From NCBI GenBank assembly GCA_038238115.1, contig JBBRYB010000051.1, positions 1 to 19,676 on the forward strand: DNA of 19,676 nucleotides. Reading direction: 5' to 3'. The position numbers and the translations under genes are program-made. Source of the DNA: JBBRYB01 sp038238115. Lineage in GTDB: Bacteria > Actinomycetota > Actinomycetes > Propionibacteriales > Nocardioidaceae. Positions 14,101 through 19,676 of the stretch are shown here, piece by piece; position 1 is the first letter of the stretch, and each line of letters begins with the position of its first letter. Below the pieces are notes generated by a model. That model saw only the letters and a program-made list of their open reading frames with translations. It was not told the origin of the DNA and did no database searches.

Positions 14101-17100
14101 TCAACTCGACTCTTCCGCCAGTGCCAGCAGCCGGTCTCGGCCCTGACGGACGCCTCCAATGTCCAACCATTCGATTGCGTTGCGGGCGAGTGCGGTAGCG
14201 GAGGCGTCACCCAGCGCCGCTGCGACCTCCACCTGAGCCCAGCGGGCTTCGTAGTGGCCGAGCGGCGGCCCCTCGCCCAGCGCCCGTCGTACGAGCGGGA
14301 GTGCCTCGCCGGCCGCGTCGAGTGCCACCAGCACCAGGGCGGCACGAGCCGATGCCCAGGAGGCGAACAGTCCCAGGTGCTCCGAGGCCTCCAGCGAGCA
14401 CCGGAATGCGTGCAGCGCCTCGTCGAGCTCACCGCGCTGGTGAGCGGCCAAGCCCACGGCCCGCCACGCCGTGGCGGTCCAGCCCCGGTGGCCGATCCGG
14501 GTAGCGGTCGCGAGGGCCTCGGCGGCATCCTCCGCCGCCTCGCTGCCGCGTCCGAGCGCGGCGAGCGCCTCCGCGCGGTGCCACAGCGCGTACGCCTGCC
14601 CTTCGGGATGACCCAATGTCCGCGCCAGGTCCAGGGCAGAGGTGACCTCGACCAGGCCCTGCTCGGGCCGCCCGGCAAATACCGACGCGTGGCCGGCTGT
14701 CGAGCGGGGAGTGACGACTCGCACGAGGTCGCCGGAGTCTTCGAAGAGGTCGGCGGCCTGCCGCAGCGCGGCCCCGCCGCCGCCGACCTCACCGCCGAGG
14801 AACTGGGCCATCGCCCGGGCGTCGAGGATGCGGGCCATGCCGTTCGCGTCCCCGAGCCGCTCGTACAGCGCCAGGGCCTCCGAGGCCCGCTCGGCCGACC
14901 GATCGCCGCGGTCGAGGTTCATGTCGAGCACCGAAGCGACCTCCAGCGCGCGTGCCCGGATCGGCGCATCCGTTCCGGCCTCCACCACCGCGAGCTCGGC
15001 CAGTTGGGCGGCGCGGACCAGGTCCTCCGCGCCAGAGGAGAGCATCGCCAGCCGGGCCAGGATCCTGGCGTGCGGCGGCCCCGAGGTGTACGACGCCAGC
15101 GCTGCCCGCAGGTCCTCCCGGGCTCCGGGGAGGTCACCGAGCCGATCTCGCACCTGACCACGGATCTCGCGCAGCCGCGCCGCCACTGGTGCCGGCGGTG
15201 CAAGCCCCAGTCCGAGCCCGGCCAGGTGAGCGGCCTCGTCGTGGGCGTAGGTGTCGAAGGCACGTTGCGCCGCCTGGGCGAACGCCTCGGCAGCCCCGTG
15301 AGATTCGCCCGCCTCCCGCAGGTGGTGGGCGAGCAGCGCCGGGTCATCCTCCGCCCGGAGCGCCCGGGCCAGGGCGGCGTGCAGCCTCGCTCGGGCAGCG
15401 ACGTGCAGTCCGTCCGCCATCACCTCGGTGACCATGTCGTGGCTGGTGGCCCAGCCCTGTTCGCCCAGCCGCACGAGCCCAGCCCCGAACAGCCGTGACA
15501 ACGAGTCCAACACCTCCGGCTCGGCGGCCATCCTCGCCGAGGCCAACGTCGACACTCCCGCCTCCTGCGCGAGGAGCGCCAACAGAGCGAGCAGTTCGCG
15601 ATCGTCGTCGGACTGGGCCGCCACACGCGCGACGATGGCGCGCTGCTTGCCCTCGCGAGCCACAGCGGCCGCGCGCCCGGGAGCATCCGCGTCGGTCGAG
15701 TGCCATCGGCCCTCGACCGAGGGCACCATCAAGCCCTCCGTGGCGAGCGCTCTGAGCACCTCCGCCACCGCCAGCGGCGTCCGGTCGGTGTGCCGGACCA
15801 GTGCCTCGACGACTCGGGCATCGTCCACCAGGTCGCGCAGAGAATCCTCCGCCAGCGCACCGAGGTCCACGCGTGCAGCGATGGGTGAGTGGCCCACGAA
15901 GGCGCTCACCACTCCACGCTCAGCCACCTCGTCGGGTCGAAACGCCAGCACCGTCCGTAGGCTGGCGAGTCGCGCGGTCGCGGCCTCAAGCACGCCGAGG
16001 CTGCTCGGGTCGCACCACTGGAGGTCGTCGACCGCCACCACGAACCCGCACCCTTCGAGCAGGCGCAGCGAGGCCTCCAGCACCAGGAGACGCCGGCTCT
16101 CCGGGTCTGGGTCGGCTCCCCCACCGCCGTCGAGCTCGGGGAGCAGCCAGCCGAGAACCGAGGCCATCGGAGCGGGCAGCCCGTCGACGTACCCGATGTC
16201 CTGCGCCACCAGCTCCCGGAGCAACGTCCGCAGGAGCGTCCAGGGCTCCGATTGCTCGGGCAAGTAGGCCCGAGCGCGGATCATCGGTACGTCGTACGCC
16301 AGCCGGTCGAGCAGGCGGGACTTTCCTGAGCCGGACGCACCACTGACCGTCACGACAGTGCTCCGCCCGGGGTCCGTGGCCAGTGCGGCTCGGATGAGCT
16401 CGAGCTCGTCCTCCCGCCCCACGAAGGTGAGCTCGCCGAAGGCACGACCCCGCGGCCGCCGCGACGGCTCGACCGGGGACGGGAGTCGCTGCAGCAGGCC
16501 TTGGTAGAGCGCCGCCGCCTCGGGGGAGGGGTCGACCCCAAGCTCGTCGGCCAGCACGCGGCGATAATCGTCGTACGCCGTCAGCGCGGCCGCCCCGTTG
16601 CCCGCTGCCACCAGTGCCTCCATCAGCGTGAGGACGGCGACTTCGCGTAGCGGCTCCGCCTCCACCGCCAGACCGGCGAGCTCGACCGCGGTGTCGAAGT
16701 CGCCCTCTTCCAGGGCCAGACCGGCGGCCTGCCCGAGGACCTGCTGCCGCCCCCGGAAGAGCTGGGCGCGGTAGCCGGCTGCCCAGTCGTCGTACGCTTC
16801 TTCTGGCAGCGGATCGCCCTGCCACCACGCGAGTGCATCGCGCAGCTTCGCCGAGGAGAGGGACCGGTCGACCGTCGCCGCGAGGAACCGCGTGGTGTCG
16901 ACCCTGCACGCGGGGCTCGCCGCCAGTGTGTAGCCGCCCTGCCCGGTGATGATCAGCGAGGAGTCCCCCAACGCCCGACGGGCGCGGTTGACGAGCACCT
17001 GGAGGTTCGCCACGGGGTCCGCGGGAAGCCGGCCCGGCCAGAGTGCCTCGGCCAACGCGTCGTTGCTGACGAAGTTTCCTTGCCTGGAGGCGAGCACCTT

Positions 17101-17214
17101 GACCAGGGTGCGGACTTTGCGGCCGCCGAAGGCGGCCGGCGGGATCTCCTGCCCGTCACGCAGAGCGGCGAACCGACCTAGCAGTCGGAGCTCCAGGTGT
17201 CCGGTCTCTGTCAC
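14101..17214 (-). CDS. BTAD/SARP-type transcriptional regulator with AAA ATPase and TPR region
   Basis: 1037 aa from GTG 17214 (a stop immediately precedes it in frame). Domain order: OmpR-like winged helix (about 8-98; LRLLGRFAALRDGQEI, RKVRTLVKVLA, LWPGRLPADPVANLQVLVNRAR), bacterial transcriptional activation domain (about 100-245; ELAGLAVEAEPLREVAVLTLMEAL), STAND-type ATPase with Walker A G292-ASGSGKS299 and Walker B VVAVDD (392-397), then an Ala-rich helical TPR-like C-terminus (about 600-1030). This is the AfsR-like plan. Such proteins bind direct repeats upstream of a target -10 and activate it once the ATPase/TPR part senses a signal. It is divergent from a two-gene cupin/SnoaL operon whose promoter has such repeats, so it probably activates that operon. 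The signal is unknown. Confidence 0.92.
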   Translation of the reverse strand: MTETGHLELRLLGRFAALRDGQEIPPAAFGGRKVRTLVKVLASRQGNFVSNDALAEALWPGRLPADPVANLQVLVNRARRALGDSSLIITGQGGYTLAASPACRVDTTRFLAATVDRSLSSAKLRDALAWWQGDPLPEEAYDDWAAGYRAQLFRGRQQVLGQAAGLALEEGDFDTAVELAGLAVEAEPLREVAVLTLMEALVAAGNGAAALTAYDDYRRVLADELGVDPSPEAAALYQGLLQRLPSPVEPSRRPRGRAFGELTFVGREDELELIRAALATDPGRSTVVTVSGASGSGKSRLLDRLAYDVPMIRARAYLPEQSEPWTLLRTLLRELVAQDIGYVDGLPAPMASVLGWLLPELDGGGGADPDPESRRLLVLEASLRLLEGCGFVVAVDDLQWCDPSSLGVLEAATARLASLRTVLAFRPDEVAERGVVSAFVGHSPIAARVDLGALAEDSLRDLVDDARVVEALVRHTDRTPLAVAEVLRALATEGLMVPSVEGRWHSTDADAPGRAAAVAREGKQRAIVARVAAQSDDDRELLALLALLAQEAGVSTLASARMAAEPEVLDSLSRLFGAGLVRLGEQGWATSHDMVTEVMADGLHVAARARLHAALARALRAEDDPALLAHHLREAGESHGAAEAFAQAAQRAFDTYAHDEAAHLAGLGLGLAPPAPVAARLREIRGQVRDRLGDLPGAREDLRAALASYTSGPPHARILARLAMLSSGAEDLVRAAQLAELAVVEAGTDAPIRARALEVASVLDMNLDRGDRSAERASEALALYERLGDANGMARILDARAMAQFLGGEVGGGGAALRQAADLFEDSGDLVRVVTPRSTAGHASVFAGRPEQGLVEVTSALDLARTLGHPEGQAYALWHRAEALAALGRGSEAAEDAAEALATATRIGHRGWTATAWRAVGLAAHQRGELDEALHAFRCSLEASEHLGLFASWASARAALVLVALDAAGEALPLVRRALGEGPPLGHYEARWAQVEVAAALGDASATALARNAIEWLDIGGVRQGRDRLLALAEESS

Positions 17215-17231
17215 TCACTCATCATGACCAC

Positions 17232-17265
17232 CCGCAAGGAAACCGCAAGGAGCGCTTCCTAGCGT
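17232..17265 (+). promoter_or_regulatory. SARP-type promoter: two 9-bp direct repeats 11 bp apart plus -10
   Basis: CCGCAAGGA occurs at 17232-17240 and 17243-17251, an 11-bp period (one helical turn). Exactly 8 bp after the second repeat lies TAGCGT (17260-17265), a TAnnnT -10. No good -35 is present; the repeats take its place. This matches the rule for SARP/AfsR-activated promoters. The promoter points to the cupin gene at 17315 and lies between it and the BTAD regulator gene. Confidence 0.7.
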
Positions 17266-17314
17266 GGCGATCACCGCCGCTGGGGCGGGGAGTTGTCACC
17301 TCACAGGAGTGGAC

Positions 17315-17683
17315 ATGGACACCAAGCAGATCATCGCGCAGCGTGACTTCGCCGAGTCGGACGAGGTCCGATCCTTCGACAACGGCAGGGCGGAGATCCT
17401 CCGGATCGGCGGCATGGAGATCGGGCGACTCGTCCTCTCGCCGGGCTGGCGCTGGTCCAAGGACGTCAAGCCGATCGCGGGAACCGACCTGTGCGAGGCG
17501 CCGCACTTCCAGTACCACGTCGCCGGAACCCTCCGGATCCGTACGGCGGAGGGCCGGGAGTTCGACGCCACGCCGGGCCAGGTGACCTCGCTGCCGGCCC
17601 GGCACGACGCCTGGGTCGTCGGAGACGAGGACGTCGTCGTCGTCGACTGGTTCGGCGCCAGTCACTACGCCGAGCAGGCGTGA
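17315..17683 (+). CDS. Small cupin-domain protein
   Basis: 122 aa from ATG 17315, with AGGAG 5 nt upstream. The sequence GGMEIGRLVLSPGWRWSKDV, then CEAPHFQYHVAGTLRIRTAEG, then ATPGQVTSLPARHDAWVVGDE, forms a single cupin barrel with H64, H68 and H97 as candidate metal ligands. It is typical of short actinobacterial cupins without a known reaction. It is the first gene of a two-gene operon with a SnoaL-like gene: its TGA overlaps the next ATG by one base. Its promoter carries SARP-type direct repeats, so it is the likely main target of the divergent BTAD regulator. Confidence 0.88.
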   Translation: MDTKQIIAQRDFAESDEVRSFDNGRAEILRIGGMEIGRLVLSPGWRWSKDVKPIAGTDLCEAPHFQYHVAGTLRIRTAEGREFDATPGQVTSLPARHDAWVVGDEDVVVVDWFGASHYAEQA

Positions 17684-18051
17684 TGAAGCCCGCTGCACCG
17701 GTCCCCGACGACGGTGCCACGGCCGCCGCGGTGGCCCGGTTCAGCGAGGCCTTCGACCGGCACGACGTGGACGCGGTCATGGCCGCCATGACCGCGGACT
17801 CCGTCTTCGAGAGCACGGCACCTCCCGACGGGGAACGGCACGAAGGACAGTCGGCGGTCCGAGCCGCCTTCACGGCGTTCTTCGGTGAGTCCGCCGACGC
17901 CGTCTTCGAGACGGAGGAGCAGATCGTTACGGGGGACCGCGCCATCGTGCTCTGGCGCTACGTTTGGGCGGGCGGACACGTGCGCGGGATCGACGTGTTT
18001 CGGATCCGTGATGGTCTCGTCGCCGAGAAGGTCTCCTACGTAAAGGGGTAG
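17683..18051 (+). CDS. SnoaL-like / nuclear transport factor 2 family protein
   Basis: 122 aa from ATG 17683, overlapping the cupin stop (TGATG), so translation is coupled. The pattern AAVARFSEAFDRHDVDAVMAA, then MTADSVFESTAPP, EGQSAVRAAFTAFF, and ending GIDVFRIRDGLVAEKVSYVKG, is the NTF2-like/SnoaL cone fold. Members are ketosteroid-isomerase-like enzymes, polyketide cyclases or small-molecule binders. Acidic residues such as D28 and D31 lie in the pocket region, but no certain catalytic set can be named. It probably works on the same compound as the cupin. Confidence 0.88.
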   Translation: MKPAAPVPDDGATAAAVARFSEAFDRHDVDAVMAAMTADSVFESTAPPDGERHEGQSAVRAAFTAFFGESADAVFETEEQIVTGDRAIVLWRYVWAGGHVRGIDVFRIRDGLVAEKVSYVKG

Positions 18052-18113
18052 GCAACGGGCCGCCCATGGGGGCGGAATGACGCCGTCCTCGGCGAAGTCG
18101 CTGAGGCACTCCA

Positions 18114-18304
18114 TTATGCGTCTGCGCGACCGGTATCGCCGAAGAGAAGGCCACCGACCCGGTGAGCGACCTCGCGACGGATTGGGTCGGTGACGTGCTG
18201 ATACCGGGCGGCCATCGACGTACTCGACCAGCCCATGATCGACATGACCGTGCGCTCTGGGACGCCGAGGACGAGCAGCACGGTCGCTGCGGTGTGGCGG
18301 GCGT
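18114..18304 (-). pseudogene. Integrase C-terminal remnant, paralogue of the intact integrase
   Basis: About 62 codons ending at 18114 read ARHTAATVLLVLGVPERTVM, then SIMGWSSTSMAARYQHVTDP, then IRREVAHRVGGLLFGDT. This is almost identical to the last 62 residues of the integrase at 5290-6507. It keeps the RH of the HxxR box, the Trp and the nucleophile Tyr, but the HxxR His and everything upstream are gone. Homology ends abruptly at about 18304, where plus-strand coding-like sequence begins. It is a relic of a second element of the same family and cannot recombine DNA. Confidence 0.9.
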
Positions 18305-18450
18305 GGTTCGAACGCCTGATCCGAATGGGTCGTGCCGACCTCACCGTCGAGCATGCGGTGCTACAGCCCCCGTGGCACGACCTCCTCGAGGAACCGCACC
18401 GAGAAGCCACTAGGTGGCGGTTGGAACAAGCCAGGGCGCCCGGTCTATAA
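18304..18450 (+). pseudogene. C-terminal fragment of an unrecognised protein
   Basis: Directly at the integrase-remnant junction the plus strand reads WFERLIRMGRADLTVEH, then AVLQPPWHDLLEEPHREAT, then RWRLEQARAPGL and a TAA at 18448-18450. It looks like genuine protein, with balanced charge and good codon use, but has no start of its own. I do not recognise the family. It is probably the 3' end of a gene cut by the same rearrangement that cut the integrase. Confidence 0.4.
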
Positions 18451-18529
18451 CCGGCCGCTCGTGCTGGCTGACCTTGGATGGTCGGTGGCCGGGGCGGGCG
18501 GACCGGATGCCGAAGGTCAAGCCAGGGCG
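18427..18529. repeat. CAAGCCAGGGCG direct repeats and an imperfect inverted repeat beside the tRNA-Ser end
   Basis: CAAGCCAGGGCG occurs at 18427-18438 and 18518-18529. TGGCTGACCTTGG near 18464-18476 is inversely repeated, with one bulge and one mismatch, near 18510-18524. Such short repeats next to an att core could be integrase or excisionase arm sites. Confidence 0.35.
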
Positions 18530-18548
18530 TCCAGTTGACCGCGACTCT

Positions 18549-18573
18549 GGTTCGAATCCCCCATCCTCCGCCA
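18549..18573 (+). repeat. tRNA-Ser 3'-end fragment, probable attachment-site core
   Basis: The stretch contains the T-loop TTCGAAT, the 3' T-stem CCCCC, the acceptor strand ATCCTCC, G and CCA. The acceptor strand pairs with GGAGGAT, the usual 5' end of actinobacterial tRNA-Ser. Bases upstream do not complete the T-stem beyond two pairs, and no anticodon arm is present, so only about 25 nt of tRNA is here. Integrative elements leave exactly this signature when they use a tRNA 3' end as att site. The integrase remnant lies about 250 nt away. Confidence 0.75.
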
Positions 18574-18575
18574 GT

Positions 18576-18655
18576 CGAATGAGGGGGCCGACCTGCGAGA
18601 ACGCCGACCGCGGTCTGGACTGCACCCGGTCGGGGTCGGTTGCTGTCAGGAACCA
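18576..18655 (+). repeat. Imperfect ~80-bp direct repeat, right copy
   Basis: Partner of 8583-8663, with the same order of conserved blocks (CGAAT-n-AGGGG, GACCTGCG, GAACGCC, then TCGGTTGC). It begins 3 nt after the tRNA-Ser CCA end, so it looks like the natural downstream flank of the tRNA or the element-side flank of the att site. Confidence 0.5.
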
Positions 18656-19047
18656 CGGGGCTGTTGGAATGGTGCCGGGAGTGGGGGCCGCAAAGTCAGC
18701 TGACGCGGCGATAGCGGATGTGGGTGGGACGCTGGTGATCCATCCCCACGGCGTGGTGCCGTCAGCGCGTCGGACTCCCGGGCCGTGTACCGATCGAGAT
18801 CCCGACCACCAGTAAGACCGCACTGTAGCTCCCCGAGACTTACCCCTTCGAGCCCTCGTCTTTCCCACAGGCGGGTGAACCTGAGTGGCGTAAGACGCTT
18901 CGACTCGCGGCGAACGACCGCCGGTAGTCCGCTCATCGGCTGATCCGGCAATTCGGTCACACCGGCTGGCGGCGGAAGAGCGCGACGTGTGGCCGCTGAG
19001 TCTGCCGGCCGGTACTGGTTGGCCGAACGGGTGCCGTCGATGACTTC
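18656..19047. other. Gene-free stretch between att region and toxin-like gene
   Basis: Long minus-strand frames cross this area (for example 18646-19137), but their translations have no motifs I recognise and no plausible start. They read through the att region and the toxin promoter, so they are probably chance frames. No RNA gene is seen; TTCGAGCCCTCG near 18850 looks T-loop-like but has no pairing arms. Confidence 0.3.
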
Positions 19048-19083
19048 TTGACGCACCGACTCGTCAAGGTATCCTTGACGAGT
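19048..19083 (+). promoter_or_regulatory. Promoter embedded in a perfect 11-bp inverted repeat
   Basis: A -35 TTGACG (19048-19053) and a -10 TATCCT (19070-19075) are 16 bp apart. ACTCGTCAAGG (19059-19069) and CCTTGACGAGT (19073-19083) form a perfect 11-bp inverted repeat with a 3-nt centre. It covers the -10 and runs into a GTG codon at 19082, the expected transcription start. This implies a leaderless mRNA repressed by a dimeric protein, as in autoregulated toxin-antitoxin operons. Confidence 0.65.
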
Positions 19084-19320
19084 GGAGATCGCGGACTCGG
19101 CCGCAAGCACGGGATCAGCGATACCTCGATCCTCCATGCGCGGGAGAACGCCATCAAGCTCGCCGAGTTCGAGTTCGAGTACGACGGCGAGGAGAGGTTG
19201 TTGGTGATCGGTCCGGACTCATCCGGCACCTTGCTGGAGCTCGTAGCTATTCCTTTCACTGAGCCGACGCGCATCATCCACGCAGACCGACTACGCCCCA
19301 AGTTCTACGACGCGCTGTGA
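19082..19320 (+). CDS. Small toxin-like protein (BrnT-like fold suspected), apparently frameshifted near its start
   Basis: The body reads RKHGISDTSILHARENAIKL, then AEFEFEYDGEERLLVIGPDS, then LLELVAIPFTEPTRIIHADR and a FYDAL end. The KHGIS start, ERLLVIG strand and RIIHA strand recall BrnT/RelE-like RNase toxins of about 80-90 aa, but the exact family is not certain. The GTG at 19082 reads MEIADSA and then loses frame; restoring one C at about 19102 gives ...DSARKHGIS..., the form I expect for this family. In the sequence as given the body has no start codon of its own except a TTG at 19048 inside the promoter -35. The next gene begins 12 nt downstream, giving a toxin-antitoxin-like pair. 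Confidence 0.55.
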
Positions 19321-19332
19321 AGGCGGTGATTG

Positions 19333-19497
19333 ATGATGAAGATGACGACCAGGAAGGACGAGACCGGACTGGACTCGGTTGCGCCTAAGACGCTTCGAGA
19401 CGCCAGCCACTGCAGGATCATCGAGGCCAAGAACGACCTTGAAGCTGCGGACAGTCAGCTACGCGATGCCGTTGCGGCTGAGCGCTTCGAGACCTGA
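19333..19497 (+). CDS. Small hypothetical protein, possible antitoxin of the toxin-like gene
   Basis: 54 aa from ATG 19333, with AGGCGG 6 nt upstream; in-frame ATGs at 19336 and 19342 are alternatives. The sequence (MMKMTTRKDETGLDSVAPKT, then LRDASHCRIIEAKNDLEAAD, then SQLRDAVAAERFET) is a charged helix like the N-terminal part of small actinobacterial proteins that continue with a helix-turn-helix (pattern ...AAREAGDSWxxIG...). It stops before such a domain, so it may be truncated. Its place 12 nt after the toxin-like gene suggests an antitoxin role; this is inferred. Confidence 0.55.
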   Translation: MMKMTTRKDETGLDSVAPKTLRDASHCRIIEAKNDLEAADSQLRDAVAAERFET

Positions 19498-19505
19498 AGC
19501 TGCCG

Positions 19506-19676
19506 ATGGATGAGATTCGGAAGGCTGCCGACCTCGTACGCAAGGAGCTGGACGACCCCTATGCACTCGCCCACCGCCGAATAGTCACGGACGGGGTAGC
19601 GGTGTTCGTGAGGATGGCCGACGAGTCCTACGTCCACGCTCGGGATCAACAGATCGCCATCTCCGCCGTCCTCAAG
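19506..19676 (+). CDS. Hypothetical protein, partial at right window edge
   Basis: An open plus-strand frame from ATG 19506 runs 57 codons to the window end without a stop (MDEIRKAADLVRKELDDPYA, then LAHRRIVTDGVAVFVRMADE). It starts 8 nt after the preceding stop, so it is probably in the same operon. The family is not recognised and the gene continues beyond the window. Confidence 0.5.
   Translation, partial: MDEIRKAADLVRKELDDPYALAHRRIVTDGVAVFVRMADESYVHARDQQIAISAVLK

Noticed and set aside
14077..15498. 473-codon plus-strand ORF
   Set aside because: It is antisense to the BTAD regulator, whose domains are unmistakable; its composition is typical of shadow frames in high-GC DNA.
18541..18573. 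Complete tRNA-Ser gene
   Set aside because: Only the T-loop, the 3' T-stem and the acceptor 3' strand are present; upstream bases form no anticodon or D arm and only two T-stem pairs.
18840..18866. Second tRNA-like 3' end (TTCGAGCCCTCG)
   Set aside because: No flanking stem pairs and no matching acceptor strand could be found.
18410..18868. Minus-strand ORF reading LAEDGGFEPE
   Set aside because: This phrase is the reverse complement of a tRNA-Ser 3' end, a known source of false protein annotations.
18646..19137. 163-codon minus-strand ORF
   Set aside because: It runs across the toxin promoter palindrome and has no recognisable domain or start.
1..19676. CRISPR array
   Set aside because: No regularly spaced identical repeats of 20-40 bp were seen anywhere in the window.

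Overview
The window is high-GC DNA from an actinobacterium. Supporting signs are GTG/TTG starts, several TAnnnT -10 elements at or just upstream of start codons (possible leaderless genes), a BTAD/SARP-type regulator, and a mycothiol-dependent maleylpyruvate isomerase-family gene. A Nocardioides-like or related host fits, but the sequence alone does not fix the genus. It is an accessory region: one integrative-element module, a remnant of a second, one IS110-family insertion sequence, and many broken genes among intact ones.

Left part (1-5289). A partial unrecognised gene runs off the left edge. It is followed by an MFS exporter (-), a truncated alpha/beta hydrolase (-), an aadA-like nucleotidyltransferase (+), a DUF2188 gene with a frameshifted tail (+) and a frameshifted aminoglycoside-phosphotransferase-family gene (-).

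Integrative-element module (5290 to about 8600). A tyrosine recombinase and a small excisionase-like HTH protein are translationally adjacent on the minus strand. Upstream are helically phased GTGAGCCA repeats, then a zinc-finger-like protein, a small HTH-like protein and an AbiEi-type antitoxin. The antitoxin's partner toxin gene stops after six codons, exactly where an imperfect direct repeat begins. The other copy of that repeat lies 10 kb away.

Middle (8600-14100). Contents are a beta-lactamase-fold serine hydrolase (+) and a divergent TetR/cupin pair with a perfect 12-bp palindrome in the intergenic region. The maleylpyruvate isomerase-like gene behind the cupin is broken by about five frame changes, one of them a clear 20-bp duplication. 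An IS110 transposase follows that has lost about 40 internal codons.

Right part (14100-18060). A 1037-aa BTAD/AAA/TPR regulator (-) is divergent from a two-gene cupin/SnoaL-like operon (+). The intergenic region holds two 9-bp direct repeats 11 bp apart, ending 8 bp before a -10 hexamer, which is the geometry of SARP-activated promoters. This is the clearest candidate for an undescribed regulatory unit.

Right edge (18060-19676). An integrase C-terminal remnant, nearly identical to the intact integrase, is followed by the last 25 nt of a tRNA-Ser gene (a probable att core) and the second copy of the direct repeat. After that come a small toxin-like gene under a promoter embedded in a perfect 11-bp inverted repeat, a 54-aa downstream gene, and a partial gene at the window end. 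Overall this looks like a recombination hot spot where elements of one integrase family have come and gone and many passengers are decaying.
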